Shown one piece after another: positions 22,670 to 34,176 of a stretch of 64,000 nt of DNA. The stretch covers positions 32,010,674 to 32,074,673 of the forward strand of contig CM068546.1 of the NCBI GenBank assembly GCA_035048495.1, read 5' to 3'. The translations under genes and the position numbers were made by a program. The stretch comes from Euptelea pleiosperma (taxonomy: Eukaryota; Streptophyta; Magnoliopsida; Ranunculales; Eupteleaceae). A model generated the notes under the pieces. The model saw only the letters and a list, made by a program, of their open reading frames with translations, did no database searches and was not told where the DNA came from. The number at the start of each line of letters is the position of its first letter. Within the stretch, counting starts at the first letter, position 1.

Positions 22670-23173
22670 TCAATCATCATCCATCTTTGATGTCTTGATT
22701 TTTTTACTACTAGTACCCTCCACATTTCCAACATTTCCAGGAATTGTGTCCTCCATTATCTTTGGGGTTGCAAAATTGAAGTCTGAAACTTTCACCCCAT
22801 CAGCTATAAATTTCGGATTTTCTTTTAGAAACTTCTGTACCTCAGCAGGGGCTCTCACTTTCTTCCCCAACGGTGTAACATAGTAGGAATCCATTCTAGA
22901 GAAATCCTTTCTAAGTGCCAATCCTCTCTTGAAACCAATTGGGCTCTTTGGGATATTTGGCTTATCGATAACCCATGTCCTAGTGGCATTGTACTCTATA
23001 TCGGCGGGGTCCTCACAAGAGACATTAGATTTCTTGTTGCAGAACCATGGATCCTCTATGAATTTATGTCTGACGGACTCATACTCTTCTTGTGTCGGAA
23101 TTAACCTCCATTTGAAGCATTTGCCGCACTGTACTGCATATGCACCAATCGAGTCATGTGATGCCTGGGACTT
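22670..23173 (-). CDS. methyl-CpG-binding-domain protein with CW zinc finger, 3' exon
   Basis: The minus strand encodes 167 residues ending KTSKMDDD, with the stop at 22672-22670. The first part is a CW-type zinc finger (VQCGKCFKWRLIPTQEEY, then DPWFC and SCEDPADIEY) with the expected paired Cys and Trp residues. An MBD follows (RTWVIDKPNIPKSPIGFKRG, DSYYVTPLGKKVRAPAEVQK). This CW-plus-MBD order is that of the plant MBD1/2/4/12 group, nuclear proteins linked to methylated DNA or chromatin. The 5' end is placed at a splice acceptor (CAG at 23176-23174) because an in-frame stop lies just upstream and no suitable ATG precedes the zinc finger. The first exon, with the start codon, was not located to the right. 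Coding sequence looks undamaged. Confidence 0.82.
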   Translation of the reverse strand, partial: KSQASHDSIGAYAVQCGKCFKWRLIPTQEEYESVRHKFIEDPWFCNKKSNVSCEDPADIEYNATRTWVIDKPNIPKSPIGFKRGLALRKDFSRMDSYYVTPLGKKVRAPAEVQKFLKENPKFIADGVKVSDFNFATPKIMEDTIPGNVGNVEGTSSKKIKTSKMDDD

Positions 23174-24346
23174 CTGTCATTGAGAATGTGAAATTGGACT
23201 CTTTAGTAAATTTTAGAATTTTTATTGCTAAGTTAAACAAAGTTTTTGGTCTTTAAGGTGGTTTTTTTTTTTTTTTGATAAGTGTAAGGTGGTTTTTTCT
23301 ACCCTTTCTTTTTGTCATCTATGAAGAACTTTGGCTCAGAGATAATCGAAAAAAGAAAGAGGGAATGTGGGAGTAATCTTTTGTATGGTAGAACCATAAA
23401 GCATCCACAAACTCCTATAATAAAATGAAATAAAATACATATCCAGTTCATAAATTTGGCACGATTACGTTGCACAGAATGGGAGAAATAAAAGAGAGAT
23501 TTTGTTTCAAGTGAAGATAGATTAACCTCACAAGAATTTGTAGAGGTTCTGAGTTTTGTGACTACCAAATAACAATTCAAATTCTAGTAAATAAATGGAC
23601 AGGAAATGTAAATACAGCAACAGGTGCTATTGGACAATACAAGTTCCTTGTTAAAGACCCAACTCAAACCTAAAAAAGAAAAAAGAAATGTCATGAAAAT
23701 ATGACCCTAACCAACCAGTTCTTTTTTCTTTCTTAAGTTATCTGAGTCTAATGTTCAAATTAAATTTGGTTATAAACAAGGTTCAAAGTATCATATCTCA
23801 TCTGAGAAATCTCATTCCAGGCTTCAGCAAGAACCAAGACAATATATAGGGGTATTTATTGTCTTGTACCAAAACCCTAATTTAAGATAACGATGGGTTA
23901 ATCTTACTAATACGTATTTTTTTTTTTTACCTCCATTGTCTGGTTCCGTCTTGGTCGAGACATGCATTCTGTCAACTTATGGAGACAACAATACGGAAGG
24001 ATACTTTGAACCTTGATTATAATCCTGAAAGGCTCTAAGAGGAAATTAATCTAAATAGAAATTAACCATATGAAATTGAAACACTCTCTTCTTTCCGAGC
24101 TTCACTCTCATAAGACCCCTAGTTTATATGTTGATTTCCAAAATACTGACATCAGTAACAAAGCACTTGAAAGCTTTGAAGATAATTCTTATGGAATGCA
24201 AGAGAAGCGAAGTAAAAGTATCATTGGCAGATTCAAAGTAGTATTTCAGTCTAATAAGTTCAGATGTTGAGGTATTAGAAGGCTTAAGAATAAGGCCTTA
24301 CTAAAGACAGGTAAACAATGCGTGGGTTTTGAGATGAATCCTAAGC
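23174..24346. other. probable intron or 5' flank of the MBD gene, first exon not found
   Basis: AT-rich; open readings at 23299-23580 (minus) and 24070-24270 (plus) resemble nothing recognised. The MBD first exon may lie here but no convincing candidate was seen. Confidence 0.4.
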
Positions 24347-24399
24347 ATAGTTTAAAATTTTGGAATGTTTCGTAATGTTTCGTTTTAGAATTAAAATTT
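24347..24399. mobile_element. fragment of the AAGGTTTAAAATTTCG MITE family
   Basis: TAGTTTAAAATTTTGGAATG followed by TTTCGTAATGTTTCG matches one end of the MITE at 5953-6267. The rest is missing or internally deleted. Confidence 0.65.
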
Positions 24400-24839
24400 C
24401 TCACCGGAGTGATAGACGGCCGGCCACAAGACTCCGGTGGATTGGTCGCCAGTAATATGCGACCAACCCACCGGAGTTTCATGACCTGCCGTCGACCATA
24501 ACAGTTTGATTGGGGTTAGGGTTTTGAATCAAACCCATTTGTTCCAAAGTGGAAGGGGGCATTCTTGTCCATTTAATGAAATGTGTTAGTCAATTTGGGT
24601 CAATAGCAGTCCACGTACGGTGGACCAAATTATAGGGGGGTACTTCAACTTTTTCAATGTGTGTGTGTGTGGGTGTTGGTGGTATGTCAAATTTCTTGGG
24701 ATGTTTTTGTGGCGTAAGCGTAATGCAAGCCATCCCATACTACCTCAAGCACATCAAAACAAGGAGAGGACCATGGAGACAAGCAAAACTCACTGAACCA
24801 TACTGTTACAGAAATCGAGGCTCAACCATACAAATGACG
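24400..24839. other. intergenic with small inverted repeat and GT tract
   Basis: Around 24402-24478, CTCACCGGAG, CTCCGGTGG and CCACCGGAG form a short inverted arrangement. A GT tract lies at 24657-24672. No gene seen. Confidence 0.4.
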
Positions 24840-25151
24840 GCGACCACAAAGAAGAGAAAAACAATCGCACAAACAAGAACATAGATTTTTGTGGTTCACC
24901 ATTAAGGGATACATCCATGAGTGACGATGATCAAGAGCTTCCATATGCGAATGGAAAAAGTACAAAATAAGCCTAAAATAGTGGCTTATATATGAGTCCA
25001 AAGCAATAAGAAAACTAGCCCAAAAATAGTAAACTGTGCGATTTCCCAAATGGAATCATACCCAAAAATTTCTAGAGGCGTTGCTCTCGAAACCCCTAAT
25101 GTCATGGGGGAAGGCCTCCCTCTGACCCCTGCCAATAGCTAAAGTCTCAGC

Positions 25152-25518
25152 CATAGTCACAAAGTCGGGATTCGGCAACAAATCGGCAAGGGGTCAAGTC
25201 AGGAAAATTCAGATAAATTCTATAAAAAATGGCAAAACATAAAAAATATATCATGGCACTTTTCAAGTTAGAAATGTTGTTTTTAACGAAACGCATTTAA
25301 ATGATGAAAAGCACATCTATAATTCCATAATAATGTCATAACTCATAACTCATATGCATGATATATTATTCATAATTCCAAAATCGGCAAAATCAAAATA
25401 AAAAGGGGACAAAACGGGTTTCAGTAGATTAATCGGCAAAATCTCTAATTAATCAAAAATGCCGATTAATCAGTGATTGATTCGTGGATTCCAAAAATCG
25501 GAGATTTTTGTGACTAGG
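25152..25518. mobile_element. hAT-like MITE inside one LTR of copia-G
   Basis: 367 bp absent from the partner LTR. Ends are CATAGTCACAAA and the inverse of CCTAGTCACAAA. Flanks GTCTCAGC (25144-25151) and GTCCCAGC (25519-25526) form an 8-bp duplication with one mismatch, the hAT length. Interior is AT-rich with repeated AATCGGCAA. Confidence 0.75.
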
Positions 25519-25732
25519 GTCCCAGCGAACAGAGGTCGCCACTCTAGTTGTGTCAACCTTATGCGGGCCCACCTATGATAATGATAGATTTCAAAACACA
25601 CAAGTCACACACAACAATCTCCACCTTGGCTTGAATTCTACCAAACCTTGTTAAAGAAAAGACTTACTGAACCGCCATCTCCAATGCACATCGCAAGGTG
25701 CCGAATCAACTATGTAGAACGTTAATCAAGTC

Positions 25733-27230
25733 TTAGCAATGATCAAACTTGACTATTGGAACCGGCTTCGTCAACAAATCTCTTGGATTTTCATGTTGAT
25801 GTTCTTCTAAAGAAATCTCACCACTCGAAATAACCACGTGTATGTAATGATATCGAACTTCAATGTACTTGGTTCTTCCGTGATGAACTTGATTCTTCGC
25901 ACTTTGACTGTCATAGTGCACCTGCGAAACACCCAAGTCACCAACCAATCCTTGAAACCAAATGGCTTCCTTCACGGCCTCAGTCACTCCTATGTATTCT
26001 GCCTTTTTCGTAGACAATGCATTTGTCGGCTGCAACATTGACCTCCAACTTACGAACCCACATGCTAGTGTAAATACATAGCCCATCATGGACCATCTAT
26101 CGACCAAGTCACTTACATAATCGATATCCACATATCCAATAACATTGTCATGTAAATCACCCTGAAAAAATAAGTCCTACAACCAAAGTACCTCATATGT
26201 ACTTACGTATCCACTTTATTGTCTGCCAATGTCCTTTGCATGGATTTGCCATCTACTTGTTAACTACATTGACTGCATATGTAATATCTGGATAAGTGCA
26301 AAGCATAGCATACATCATGCTTCCAACTGCACTCGCATATGAAACCCGAGACATATAATCTTTGTCCGTTCTCTATATAAGAGATAACTTAGCTAAAAGC
26401 TTAAAATGGGCAACCACTGGAGTACTCACTACTTTAGCGTTCTCCATCCCAAATTGTGGGAGAACCTTTTTAATATACCTCCTCTATGATAAACATAACT
26501 TGCCCGTATTCCTTTCCTTGTAAATTCCATACCCAAAAAATTGTCTTTGCAGCACCCAAATCCGTCATTTCAAACTGTTGAGCCTTCAACTTGAACATAA
26601 GCAGGGCAACCAAATATTTTTAATGCAGACTAATCAATAGGTGTGCTAGACCATACCTCTTTAGGAGTCTTGCATTCAATTGCCAAGGAAGGTGATCTGT
26701 TGATTAAGAAACATGTCGGGTTGACTGCTTTCGCCCAAAATTCTCTTAGGAAGCCTGCATTGGACAACATGCTATGGGATTTCTCAAGTATCGTCCTATT
26801 AATTCTTTCTACAACGTCGTTCTGGTGTGCGATACCTATTGTAATAAAGTGCCTAACAATACCTTCATCCTTGCAATACTTTAAAAATGGTTTATACTTA
26901 TCTGCCTCTCGACCATGGTTTTTCATTGTTTGAACATTTTAAACACTCCATCTTTACTCTTCAACATATAAACCCAAATCTTCCAAGAGAAATCATCAAT
27001 AAACGAAACAAAATATCTGGATCCCCCTTTCGAAGTATCATTTTCTCCCCAGACATCCGAGTGAATGTAATTCAGAGTACCTTTCTTGCGATGAACTATC
27101 ATTCTACGTTGTTTCCCAAACGTAAAATGCTCACAAAAGTCCAACTTCATTGTCTTCACCCCACAAAACTGCCCAACCTCGCTCACTCATGTGACCTGTA
27201 CGCATATGCCACAATCATGTTGAGTCTGAA
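25733..27230 (-). pseudogene. copia-G pol remains (integrase, RNase H)
   Basis: Minus-strand 27186-26923 reads KKGTLNYIHSDVWGENDTSK and YFVSFIDDFSWKIWVYMLKS, an integrase core. 26926-26630 gives GIAHQNDVVERINRTILEK and FWAKAVNPTCFLINRSP. 26131-25733 gives RNase H (YVSDLVDRWSMMGYVFTLAC, SWRSMLQPTNALSTKKAEY, LLTKPVPIVKFDHC). The order and wording follow Tnt1-type copia. RT between about 26150 and 26600 is heavily decayed. Confidence 0.82.
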
Positions 27231-27791
27231 CCTGGATTAGCTTATATGGACACAGTTGCCCCACCTATGACTATGCTTCTAGAGAGGATATACAAATTTC
27301 CCACCTTGCTACCCTTCACCACCTACATAATTCCACCTTTGCTATATATTTTCGCCTATTGGAGCCTAAGGGTGTTTTTGGTAGTGTCTTCAACCAAAGA
27401 CACGTGTCTTGAAAGTGTGTTGGTCCTTCCAGGTCGACATTTGGTTTTGCATAGCTAAGCATGCCTCGAAGATGCTTGTCTTGGTTCAGTGTTGGTTCAC
27501 AAATGGAGACACACGTCTTGGAATTGTGTGGGTTAAACGTGCATTATATGAGTCCCAAAGCAATAAGGAAAACCACCCAAAACAGGAAACAATGCAATTT
27601 CACAAAAGGAATCATACCCAAAAAATTCGGACCGGGGGCATTGACCCTAAACCCCCTAATTTTAAGGGAGAGGGCCCCCCTTTGACACCCGCCTAGAGCT
27701 AAGATTTCCGAACAGAGTTGCCCCTCCTCTCTAGGTCTAGGTCCTAACTATAATAATGATAATATTCGAGACAGCCAAGTCACATGCAACA

Positions 27792-28579
27792 TTTGGATGC
27801 CGCTTTTAACACCGTAATCACCAAATGCAAAGATAAACAGTTAGGTATATGGATTTATTTAAACAACCCAGCTCAAAAAACAAGAATGGTGACCAATTTA
27901 AACATTCTCTGAATCTATGGAGAAAACACAACTCGAATTCCTACTAATATCAACAACAGAAAGGGAGGAAAGAAAAACGAATTTTGAATTGGGGAAATTA
28001 AACTTGGGGAGAAATAGAATAAAAAAAAAGTAAGAAAGAAAGAAAACCCAACTCGAATTAAGGTGAAAAGTAAAAAAAAAAAACCATCTAAAATTTCTAA
28101 ATTTTCTGGTGAAACTAAGCTCCAATTCATGTCTATAACAAGGAATTAGAGAACCCTGTGTTTCATTATTGTAGTTTTTAGGATTTTTTGGTGAAAAAAT
28201 AAATAAATAAAGACGTTTTTGAGAATCACAGAAAAACCCCATATCGATAATAAATGAGATAAAATAAAACGGGCTCTAATTTTACTGCTTCCGTTTGGTT
28301 TTAATTTGAGGAAGAGAGGAAGATAACCATACCTCCTGGTTTTTGGGGGTCTCTTGACCCTCCAGCTTCATTTTCTCTCGGCTTCTGCTTCAAAAGCGCG
28401 AGCTAAAAACTCGTGTTCTGTGTGCCTCAATATGGGTTGGGCGCCCTTATAAAATGGGTGCGCTTGGAAAACTTTGGGGTGCCAATAAAATTTACCATCC
28501 CATAAATATCCCACCACCTACAAAGTACGGACGACGACACTGCCGTCTGTGTTGCTTCCACTAGATTCGCTATTTGTAC
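27792..28579. other. intergenic, includes a segment repeated near 37.5 kb
   Basis: AT-rich. Readings at 27898-28242 are A/T runs without family resemblance. The stretch 28085-28345 recurs in shortened form at 37445-37592. Bases 28435-28500 read like the edge of another repeat. Confidence 0.5.
28085..28345. repeat. dispersed duplicate, copy 1 (copy 2 at 37445-37592)
   Basis: Shared blocks include AAATTTCTAAATTTTCTGGT, AACGGGCTCTAA, TACTGCTTC(C/T)GTTTGGTTTT and GGAAGATAACCATACCTCCT, in the same order and orientation. Copy 2 lacks about 110 bp in the middle. Confidence 0.75.
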
Positions 28580-28966
28580 GGGGAGCAAACCTTCGCTCAC
28601 ACCATGCTGTGAGCGAAGCCGATCACAGCCTACCATAAGATCCACGCGGCACACTCTTTGAGAGCGCTGACCGTATGGATGTTTCGCCAGTGCCTCGGTG
28701 GACCTGCAAACCAAAAATCATCCTGATTACTGATTTACAACCTTTGGATCTTTGCACCCAAATAACGCTCAATAATGCATAAATTCGTTTAAATCAACGC
28801 TTAGATATCACTGATCAGGTCTATTTTTTGTTTGTAGGTCCACCTAGTGATTGGCCAAACATCCATACGGTCAGCATCCATTATGAGTGTGCCATGTGGC
28901 TCTTATTGTAGGCTGGAATCGGCTTCGCACACGGCATATTGTGAGAGAAGGTTTACTCACTGGAGT
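28580..28966. mobile_element. foldback MITE of the CCGTATGGATGTTTGGCC family, copy 1
   Basis: A palindrome of about 387 bp. The inner arms carry GACCGTATGGATGTTTCGCC...GGTGGACCTGCAAACC and the inverse at 28845-28900. The outer arms carry CTTCGCTCACACCATGCTGT on the left and its imperfect inverse on the right. Spacer of about 60 bp. No coding capacity. Confidence 0.75.
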
Positions 28967-29077
28967 AGAACTTTAATGAGGGACGTTGATGACAGACCAC
29001 AGTATGAACCACGTGGCTCTTAGAGACCTCCGACTACATACCAAAAATTTCAACCCAAATAATCACATTCCACAGCG

Positions 29078-30897
29078 TTTGTCAAGATCGGGTGTGAGTG
29101 GCTTAGATCCACCATCCATTTGGGGTGATAAGATCTCGGCCATCCTTTGTCAAGCCGATAAGAGGGGAAGATAAGTGAATTCTCTATTTTGTTATATAGA
29201 TGTATAGTGGGTAGCCCGTGCCCTTGGCACTCCCCTACAAAGCATTTCCCAAAATCGGGTGTGAGTGGTTGAGATCCATAGTACATTTGGGGGATAAGAT
29301 CTCGGCCATCCTTTGTGAAGCTGATAAGAGGGGTATAAGTGGGGAGACAATTTGTCTGTCTAAATTTTATTTTATGCAAGGAATGATCTGTGCCCTTGGA
29401 TATATGAAGCCTATAAGAGGGATAAACAACTTCTCTGTTTTGTTATATAGACTAGTGGGTGCCCCGTGCCATTGGCACTCCTCGACAAAGTGTTTGTCAA
29501 AATTGGGTGTGAGTGGCTGAGATCCACTGTCCATTTGGTGTGATAAGATCTCGGCCATCATTTATAAAGTTGGATAAGAGGGGGAGACAACCGTCCTGTT
29601 TTGTTATATAGATAGTAGGCGTGACTCGTGCCCACATCACTCATTGACAAAATGTTTGTCAAAATTGGGTGTGAGTGGCTGAGATCCACCATCAATTTGG
29701 TGTGACAAGATCTCGGCCATCCTTTATGAAGCCGGATGAGAGGGGGAGACAACCGTCCTGCTTTGTTATATAGATATATTATATGTTTAGGACTAGTGGG
29801 TTCCCCGTGCCAACGACACTCCTCGACAAAGAATTTGCCAAAATCAGGTGAGTGGCGAAAATCCATCGTCCATCTGGGGGAGGATTAGATCTCGGCCCTT
29901 CTTTGTTGATGCTTACAAGAGGAGGTATAAGTAGGGAGACAACCAATGTGTTTTGTTATATAGAATAGTAAATGGCCCATGCCCATGGCACTCTCCAATA
30001 AAAGCATTTGCAAAAATTGGGTGCCTTCGACACTCAAATGGACTGGGGCATTACCGTTTTTTCCACTATAATGGCTGTTATAACGGATTGTAACGCACAG
30101 AGGGAAAAATGGGAAAATAACAGAAATAACAAAAAATAACAGTGTTGAAATTTAAATTTTGAATAAAATGGGAAAATAACAGAAATAACAAAAAATAACA
30201 GTGTTGAAATTTAAATTTTGAATAAATTGAGGTCAAATGAGGCGGATTGAGTACGTGGTTGAAATCTAACCGTCCACATTAGATCGATGGATTTGATCTC
30301 AACCACTATTTATCTAACCGTCCACATTAGATGGATGGATAAGATAAGAGAATTTATCTTGATATATGTGTGGGTAGCCCGTGCCTACGGCACTTTTTGA
30401 CAAAGTGTTTTTCAGAATCGGGTGGGTGTTAATCTTAGCCATCGATATGAAGCATAGTGGATCTCAGCCACTCATTATTTAAGCCATATAAGATAAGAGG
30501 GGTATAAGAAAACCATTAAATTTCCGTTAAATTTTAATTTTCAAATTCAAATTTTTAAAATTTGAATTTTAGCACCACTTTTTTCCGTTAAAATCCATTT
30601 TTTCCATTTTTACCCTTGGCCGTTTCAATCCGTTTTAACGATAACACCCCTCTCGATGCATAAAAGGTGGGGCTCTTGAGCCTGACCCTTGGGCTATATG
30701 TAAATTCAACCCATTTCATTTCTTATATATAGGTAAATAGTAGGTGACCCGTGCCCACGGTACTCAACGACAAAGCGTTTGTTAAAATTGGGTGTGAGTG
30801 GCTGAGATCCACTGTCCATTTGGTGTGATAAGATCTCGGCCATCCTTTATGAAGCCGGATAAGAGGGGGAGACAACCGTCCTGTTTTGTTATATAGA
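29078..30897 (-). mobile_element. head-to-tail array of mini-Helitrons
   Basis: On the minus strand each unit starts TCTATATAACAAAACAGG or similar and ends with a short hairpin such as GTGCCAATGGCAC followed by CACCCACTAG. These are the TC 5' end and hairpin-plus-CTRR 3' end of Helitrons, with no inverted repeats. Full units are 29452-29612, 29613-29774, 29793-29964 and 30737-30897 (about 161-172 bp). Partial ones are 29078-29200, 29204-29385, 29386-29451, 29965-30030 and 30370-30510. At 29451/29452 one unit's CTAG directly abuts the next unit's TC. Between 30031 and 30370 and between 30511 and 30736 other AT-rich repeat DNA intervenes. Too short to encode anything. Confidence 0.7.
30109..30226. 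repeat. 59-bp tandem duplication in AACGG-type repeat DNA
   Basis: ATGGGAAAATAACAG through TTGAATAAA is present twice in direct succession, apparently without mismatch. It sits in sequence with TTATAACGGATTGTAACG, related to the elements at 36077-36714. Confidence 0.9.
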
Positions 30898-32192
30898 TGT
30901 GATACAAATATCATGTTTATGCCCTAATTCAAATCATTTAATTGGTATCTCCATTTAAATAATTTTAGATGAATTTATTAACCATTCAAAACTAACTCAT
31001 TATATGAATATGGAATTATGGATATCTGATGGTCTGGATCAACCAGCGTGCAACCTAAATGTACGAAATAGGTTTAGTATGATCCAGATTCCAGAGTATT
31101 TGGCTGGTTAAAATATTTAACCATTATTACTTATTTTATCAATTTGTTTAATATTATTAATAAAAAAATTGATTTTATAAATACCAATACTAGCCCGCGC
31201 CCCTGACGTAACCGACTAACCTGGGTTGCAGTCGTGTTGGTAGTTGCAAGAGCTTTAGCTTTTTTGCTGATGTGGTACAACTTGAGCAAGGCCGTTTGTT
31301 TCGTCTGTGCAGCCTTGGCGCATAGAAGCCGCGCCCTCTAACTATATGAATAGGTCTTTTAAGATTAGAAATTATCTTGGTTATTTGTCATATTTGTCAC
31401 TTCCTATCATCAATCTCTGCAACTGTTTGAATGGAACAGATTTTGAGTCAGTGGCCTTTGCCATTTTCACAAAGTGCTTATCTTCAATGTCTCCCTTCGG
31501 TCCCCTCATTCATATTAGGGCTGCAACTCGGTCGGGTTGGAGGTCAACCCTAGCCCAACCCAACCTTAAAATATTTATAATTACATTAAAAAGACAAAAT
31601 TTGCGTGAAAATGTTCTTAAAATCATAAGAAAAATCAAACTCGGGATTGACTTGTGTAAATAAAGAGCCCAATATAATTATTGACCTTGAGTTTTAAGGC
31701 TTCGTTTGGCAGGTAACCAAAGAATTAGCATTTTCTTTAGACGGAAGCTTGTAGCTTGGAATGGTGGGGCACGGGTATAAGTAGGGGCGTACATTTGGGC
31801 TACATGGCCCGACCCAACTTTTCGGGGTTTTTTCAGGTTTTGGACCAGCCCGAGCTCAATTTGAATTTAATTAGGTCAGGTTCGGACACGGCAGAAACTG
31901 AAGGGTCCTTACCTGAGTACGGACCGAAGCCCGAAATTAGGTCAGGTTTCGGGGCTCGTTCTGGGTTTCTGGCCAGGTTTTGTGCCTGGGTTCGTCTAGG
32001 TTCAGATTCAGTTAGGTCTTGGGCATGGAATGTGGGCTCGGACCAAAATTTTTTGGACCGGGCTTAGGTAACCCAATACTCAAGTTTTGGCAGAAATTTG
32101 GGTCAGGTTTAAGACCATGTGATTTATACATAAGATGAACTAAAAATAGCATGAATTACTAGGGCTGTTTATTGATGCCGACTTCTATATCA
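30898..32192. other. intergenic repeats, no gene seen
   Basis: AT-rich to about 31190. A stretch at 31756-32110 with repeated GGGTTCGG/GGTCAGGTT motifs has a relative at 37640-37790, so it is dispersed repeat DNA and not a gene, despite an open reading at 31756-32067. Confidence 0.5.
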
Positions 32193-32557
32193 AAATTTGG
32201 ATGAAGAAGTCCCTCAAATTGCAACGTAGTTGACCCGTTTGGGCCCACTTTCCCCTTGGACGTCTGGTCCACACTATGATAGACCTACACACAAAAAATC
32301 AGCATGATTACTGATTTCTAGCCTTAGGATTTGAGCACTTTTTCATCGTGGGCTTTATGAACAGGCCAACGAGTTGGTTCAAAGCCCATGATGAAAAAGT
32401 GCTCAAATCCAATGGCTAGAAATCACCAATCACGCTGATTTTTGGTGTGTAGGTCTATGATAATGTGGACCAGACATTCAAGGGGCAATCGGCCCGAACA
32501 GGTCTACTACGTTGCAAATTGAGGGACTTCTGCATCAAAATTTTGATACAGAATATA
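32193..32557. mobile_element. foldback MITE, near-perfect palindrome, copy 2
   Basis: About 365 bp folding on itself over about 165 bp per arm. ATCAAAATTTGGATGAAGAA on the left matches the inverse of TTCTGCATCAAAATTTTGAT on the right, and the inner AAAAATCAGCATGATTACTG and ATTTGAGCACTTTTTCATC segments are paired. The core is a diverged version of the family core; the outer arms are unrelated to copy 1. Confidence 0.8.
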
Positions 32558-32799
32558 CCGAACATAATGGTAATTTATTGCATATCAAATAAAATATAAT
32601 GATATTTATTATTTCATAAATACCATTTATATTTATCCATAAAATAAACTAAATATAGCCCAAGAAATCTTATTGGGTTATTTATTATGACCATGTGATT
32701 TTATGGACTAAAAATACCATGCATTACTATATATATATATATATGCTTCAATGGAAACCACAGTTCTCTAATGCTTATCCATTTTAACCCTTCTATTTG

Positions 32800-33115
32800 G
32801 GGGTACCACTATATCCACCGCTGCCATCTGGGACCAGTAATGATCGCATGGATGTTTATCCCACCCCTCGGTGGATATACACACCAAAAATCACCATGAT
32901 TGGTAATCTCTAACCCTTAGATTTTAGTTCTTTTTAAAGCATGATTATAGCCGTTGGATTCAACCATTCTTATGATTACTAAAACCAACAGCTAAAAATC
33001 ATCAAACAAGCTGATTTTTGTATGAATGTCTACTAAGGGGTGGGCTAAACATCCATGCGGTCAGTGGGCCTAGATGACATGCGGGCAGTGGGCCTAGATG
33101 GCGGTTTTAAGAAAT
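32800..33115. mobile_element. foldback MITE, copy 3
   Basis: CCGCTGCCATCTGGGACCAG...CGCATGGATGTTTATCCCAC on the left pairs with GTGGGCTAAACATCCATGCG...GGGCCTAGATGGCGG on the right. It is a close relative of 39152-39542. The right arm has a small GGGCAGTGGGCCTAGATG-type duplication near 33070-33105. Confidence 0.75.
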
Positions 33116-34176
33116 GGGGAAAACGGAGTAGGGTTGCGCTGAATGCGCAACGGAGTTAGGCCGTCATAATAGTGTGTCGTTTCTTCCGCCAGATGAAAAC
33201 AAGGAACAAAGTCCGTTGTTTATTGCTCAGTGTCATATTTTAGGCTTTTTGGTGTACTGGTATATAGAAACATATGTAACTATATTATCAAATATATACA
33301 TGTAATACATATCATATTTTTATACTAATTTTTTTTTCTATTTTGGGAGGTTGTTGAGAGGATAATAATATAATTATTGTGTATATTAAGGAATAATGTG
33401 ACTAATGACATACAACTAGAGTCTATGACACATGGTGGATATGCATGGTTTTTAACCATGGTTAGTCCATGGATATATGATTAGGTTAACCATTGTTAAT
33501 TACTTTGGTTGATAAGCACATAAATTTGAGAAAATATTCACTATAGATACTAAAAAAAAAAGCAAGTGAGAAAGAAGGGAGAGGGAGGTTCATGCAATGC
33601 TCAAGCAGGAATAAAACCTTTGATTTTTCTAGTTTCTCGTCATAAAAAATCTGATTTAATTTTTCTCCTTTCAGGGACTTTTTTCCCAATAAATCTTGCA
33701 TAGTTTCTTTCATTTTCCATGTTTTTTTTTTCTTTTCTGGGCTTATTTTCAATGAGTTTTTTGTGATTTTCTATCTTGGTATTGTAATTTTGGATTCCTT
33801 CTGGGGTTTATAGTGTTGCATGGATGATATTTGCTTGTTTGGACAATTGTGTATACTGTTTATGCATCCATTATTGATTTTCATTTTTTTTTTTATATGT
33901 ATTTGAGTGTTTTTATGCAGGAAACTGATTGTTTTGCCTTAATTCCCCTACCAAGAGGTACTATTTCTACACATTTTGGTTCTTGTTTGCATGTGATGAC
34001 CAGTTATTTAATGGTGGTTTTGATTTCTTTGATCATCAATAGCAATTATTTTTTATTTATTTATTTATTTATTATGATTATAAAGTGACGATATTTTTTT
34101 TCATTTCTTTGGTTATGTTTATTGTGATCGGGATGTGATACTGCGTTGAGGAATTATAGATAGAGATTCGATAACG
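33116..34176 (+). other. 5' region of the RF298-like gene
   Basis: Probable promoter and 5'UTR, possibly with a 5'UTR intron ending at the CAG near 33920. AT-rich, with no other gene seen. Transcription start not determined. Confidence 0.4.

Larger units (their letters stand above)
24840..27791 (-). mobile_element. copia-G: Tnt1/Tork-like copia element, internally deleted
   Basis: LTR-like blocks that share sequence sit at about 24840-25616 and 27240-27791, both starting on the minus strand with TGTTG(T/C)(A/G)TGTGACTTG. The purine tract AAGGTGGAGAT (25627-25617) is typical of the Tnt1/Tork lineage. Integrase and RNase H are recognisable; gag and most of RT are missing or too decayed to read. 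One LTR contains a hAT-like MITE (25152-25518). Inner LTR edges are approximate. Confidence 0.75.

Noticed and set aside
27898..28242. Phe/Leu-rich reading on the minus strand, looking like membrane helices
   Set aside because: It comes from A- and T-runs and has a duplicate at 37.5 kb without the reading.
29078..30897. Direct repeats at regular spacing resembling a CRISPR array
   Set aside because: Units are 160 bp or longer with no short unique spacers, and they carry Helitron-type ends in a plant genome.
31188..31205. ACTAGCCCGCGCC as another Helitron 3' end on the minus strand
   Set aside because: No matching unit body or hairpin could be followed beside it.
31756..32067. Open reading of about 100 codons on the plus strand
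   Set aside because: The sequence is a GGTTCGG-rich repeat with a relative at 37640-37790 and no protein family resemblance.
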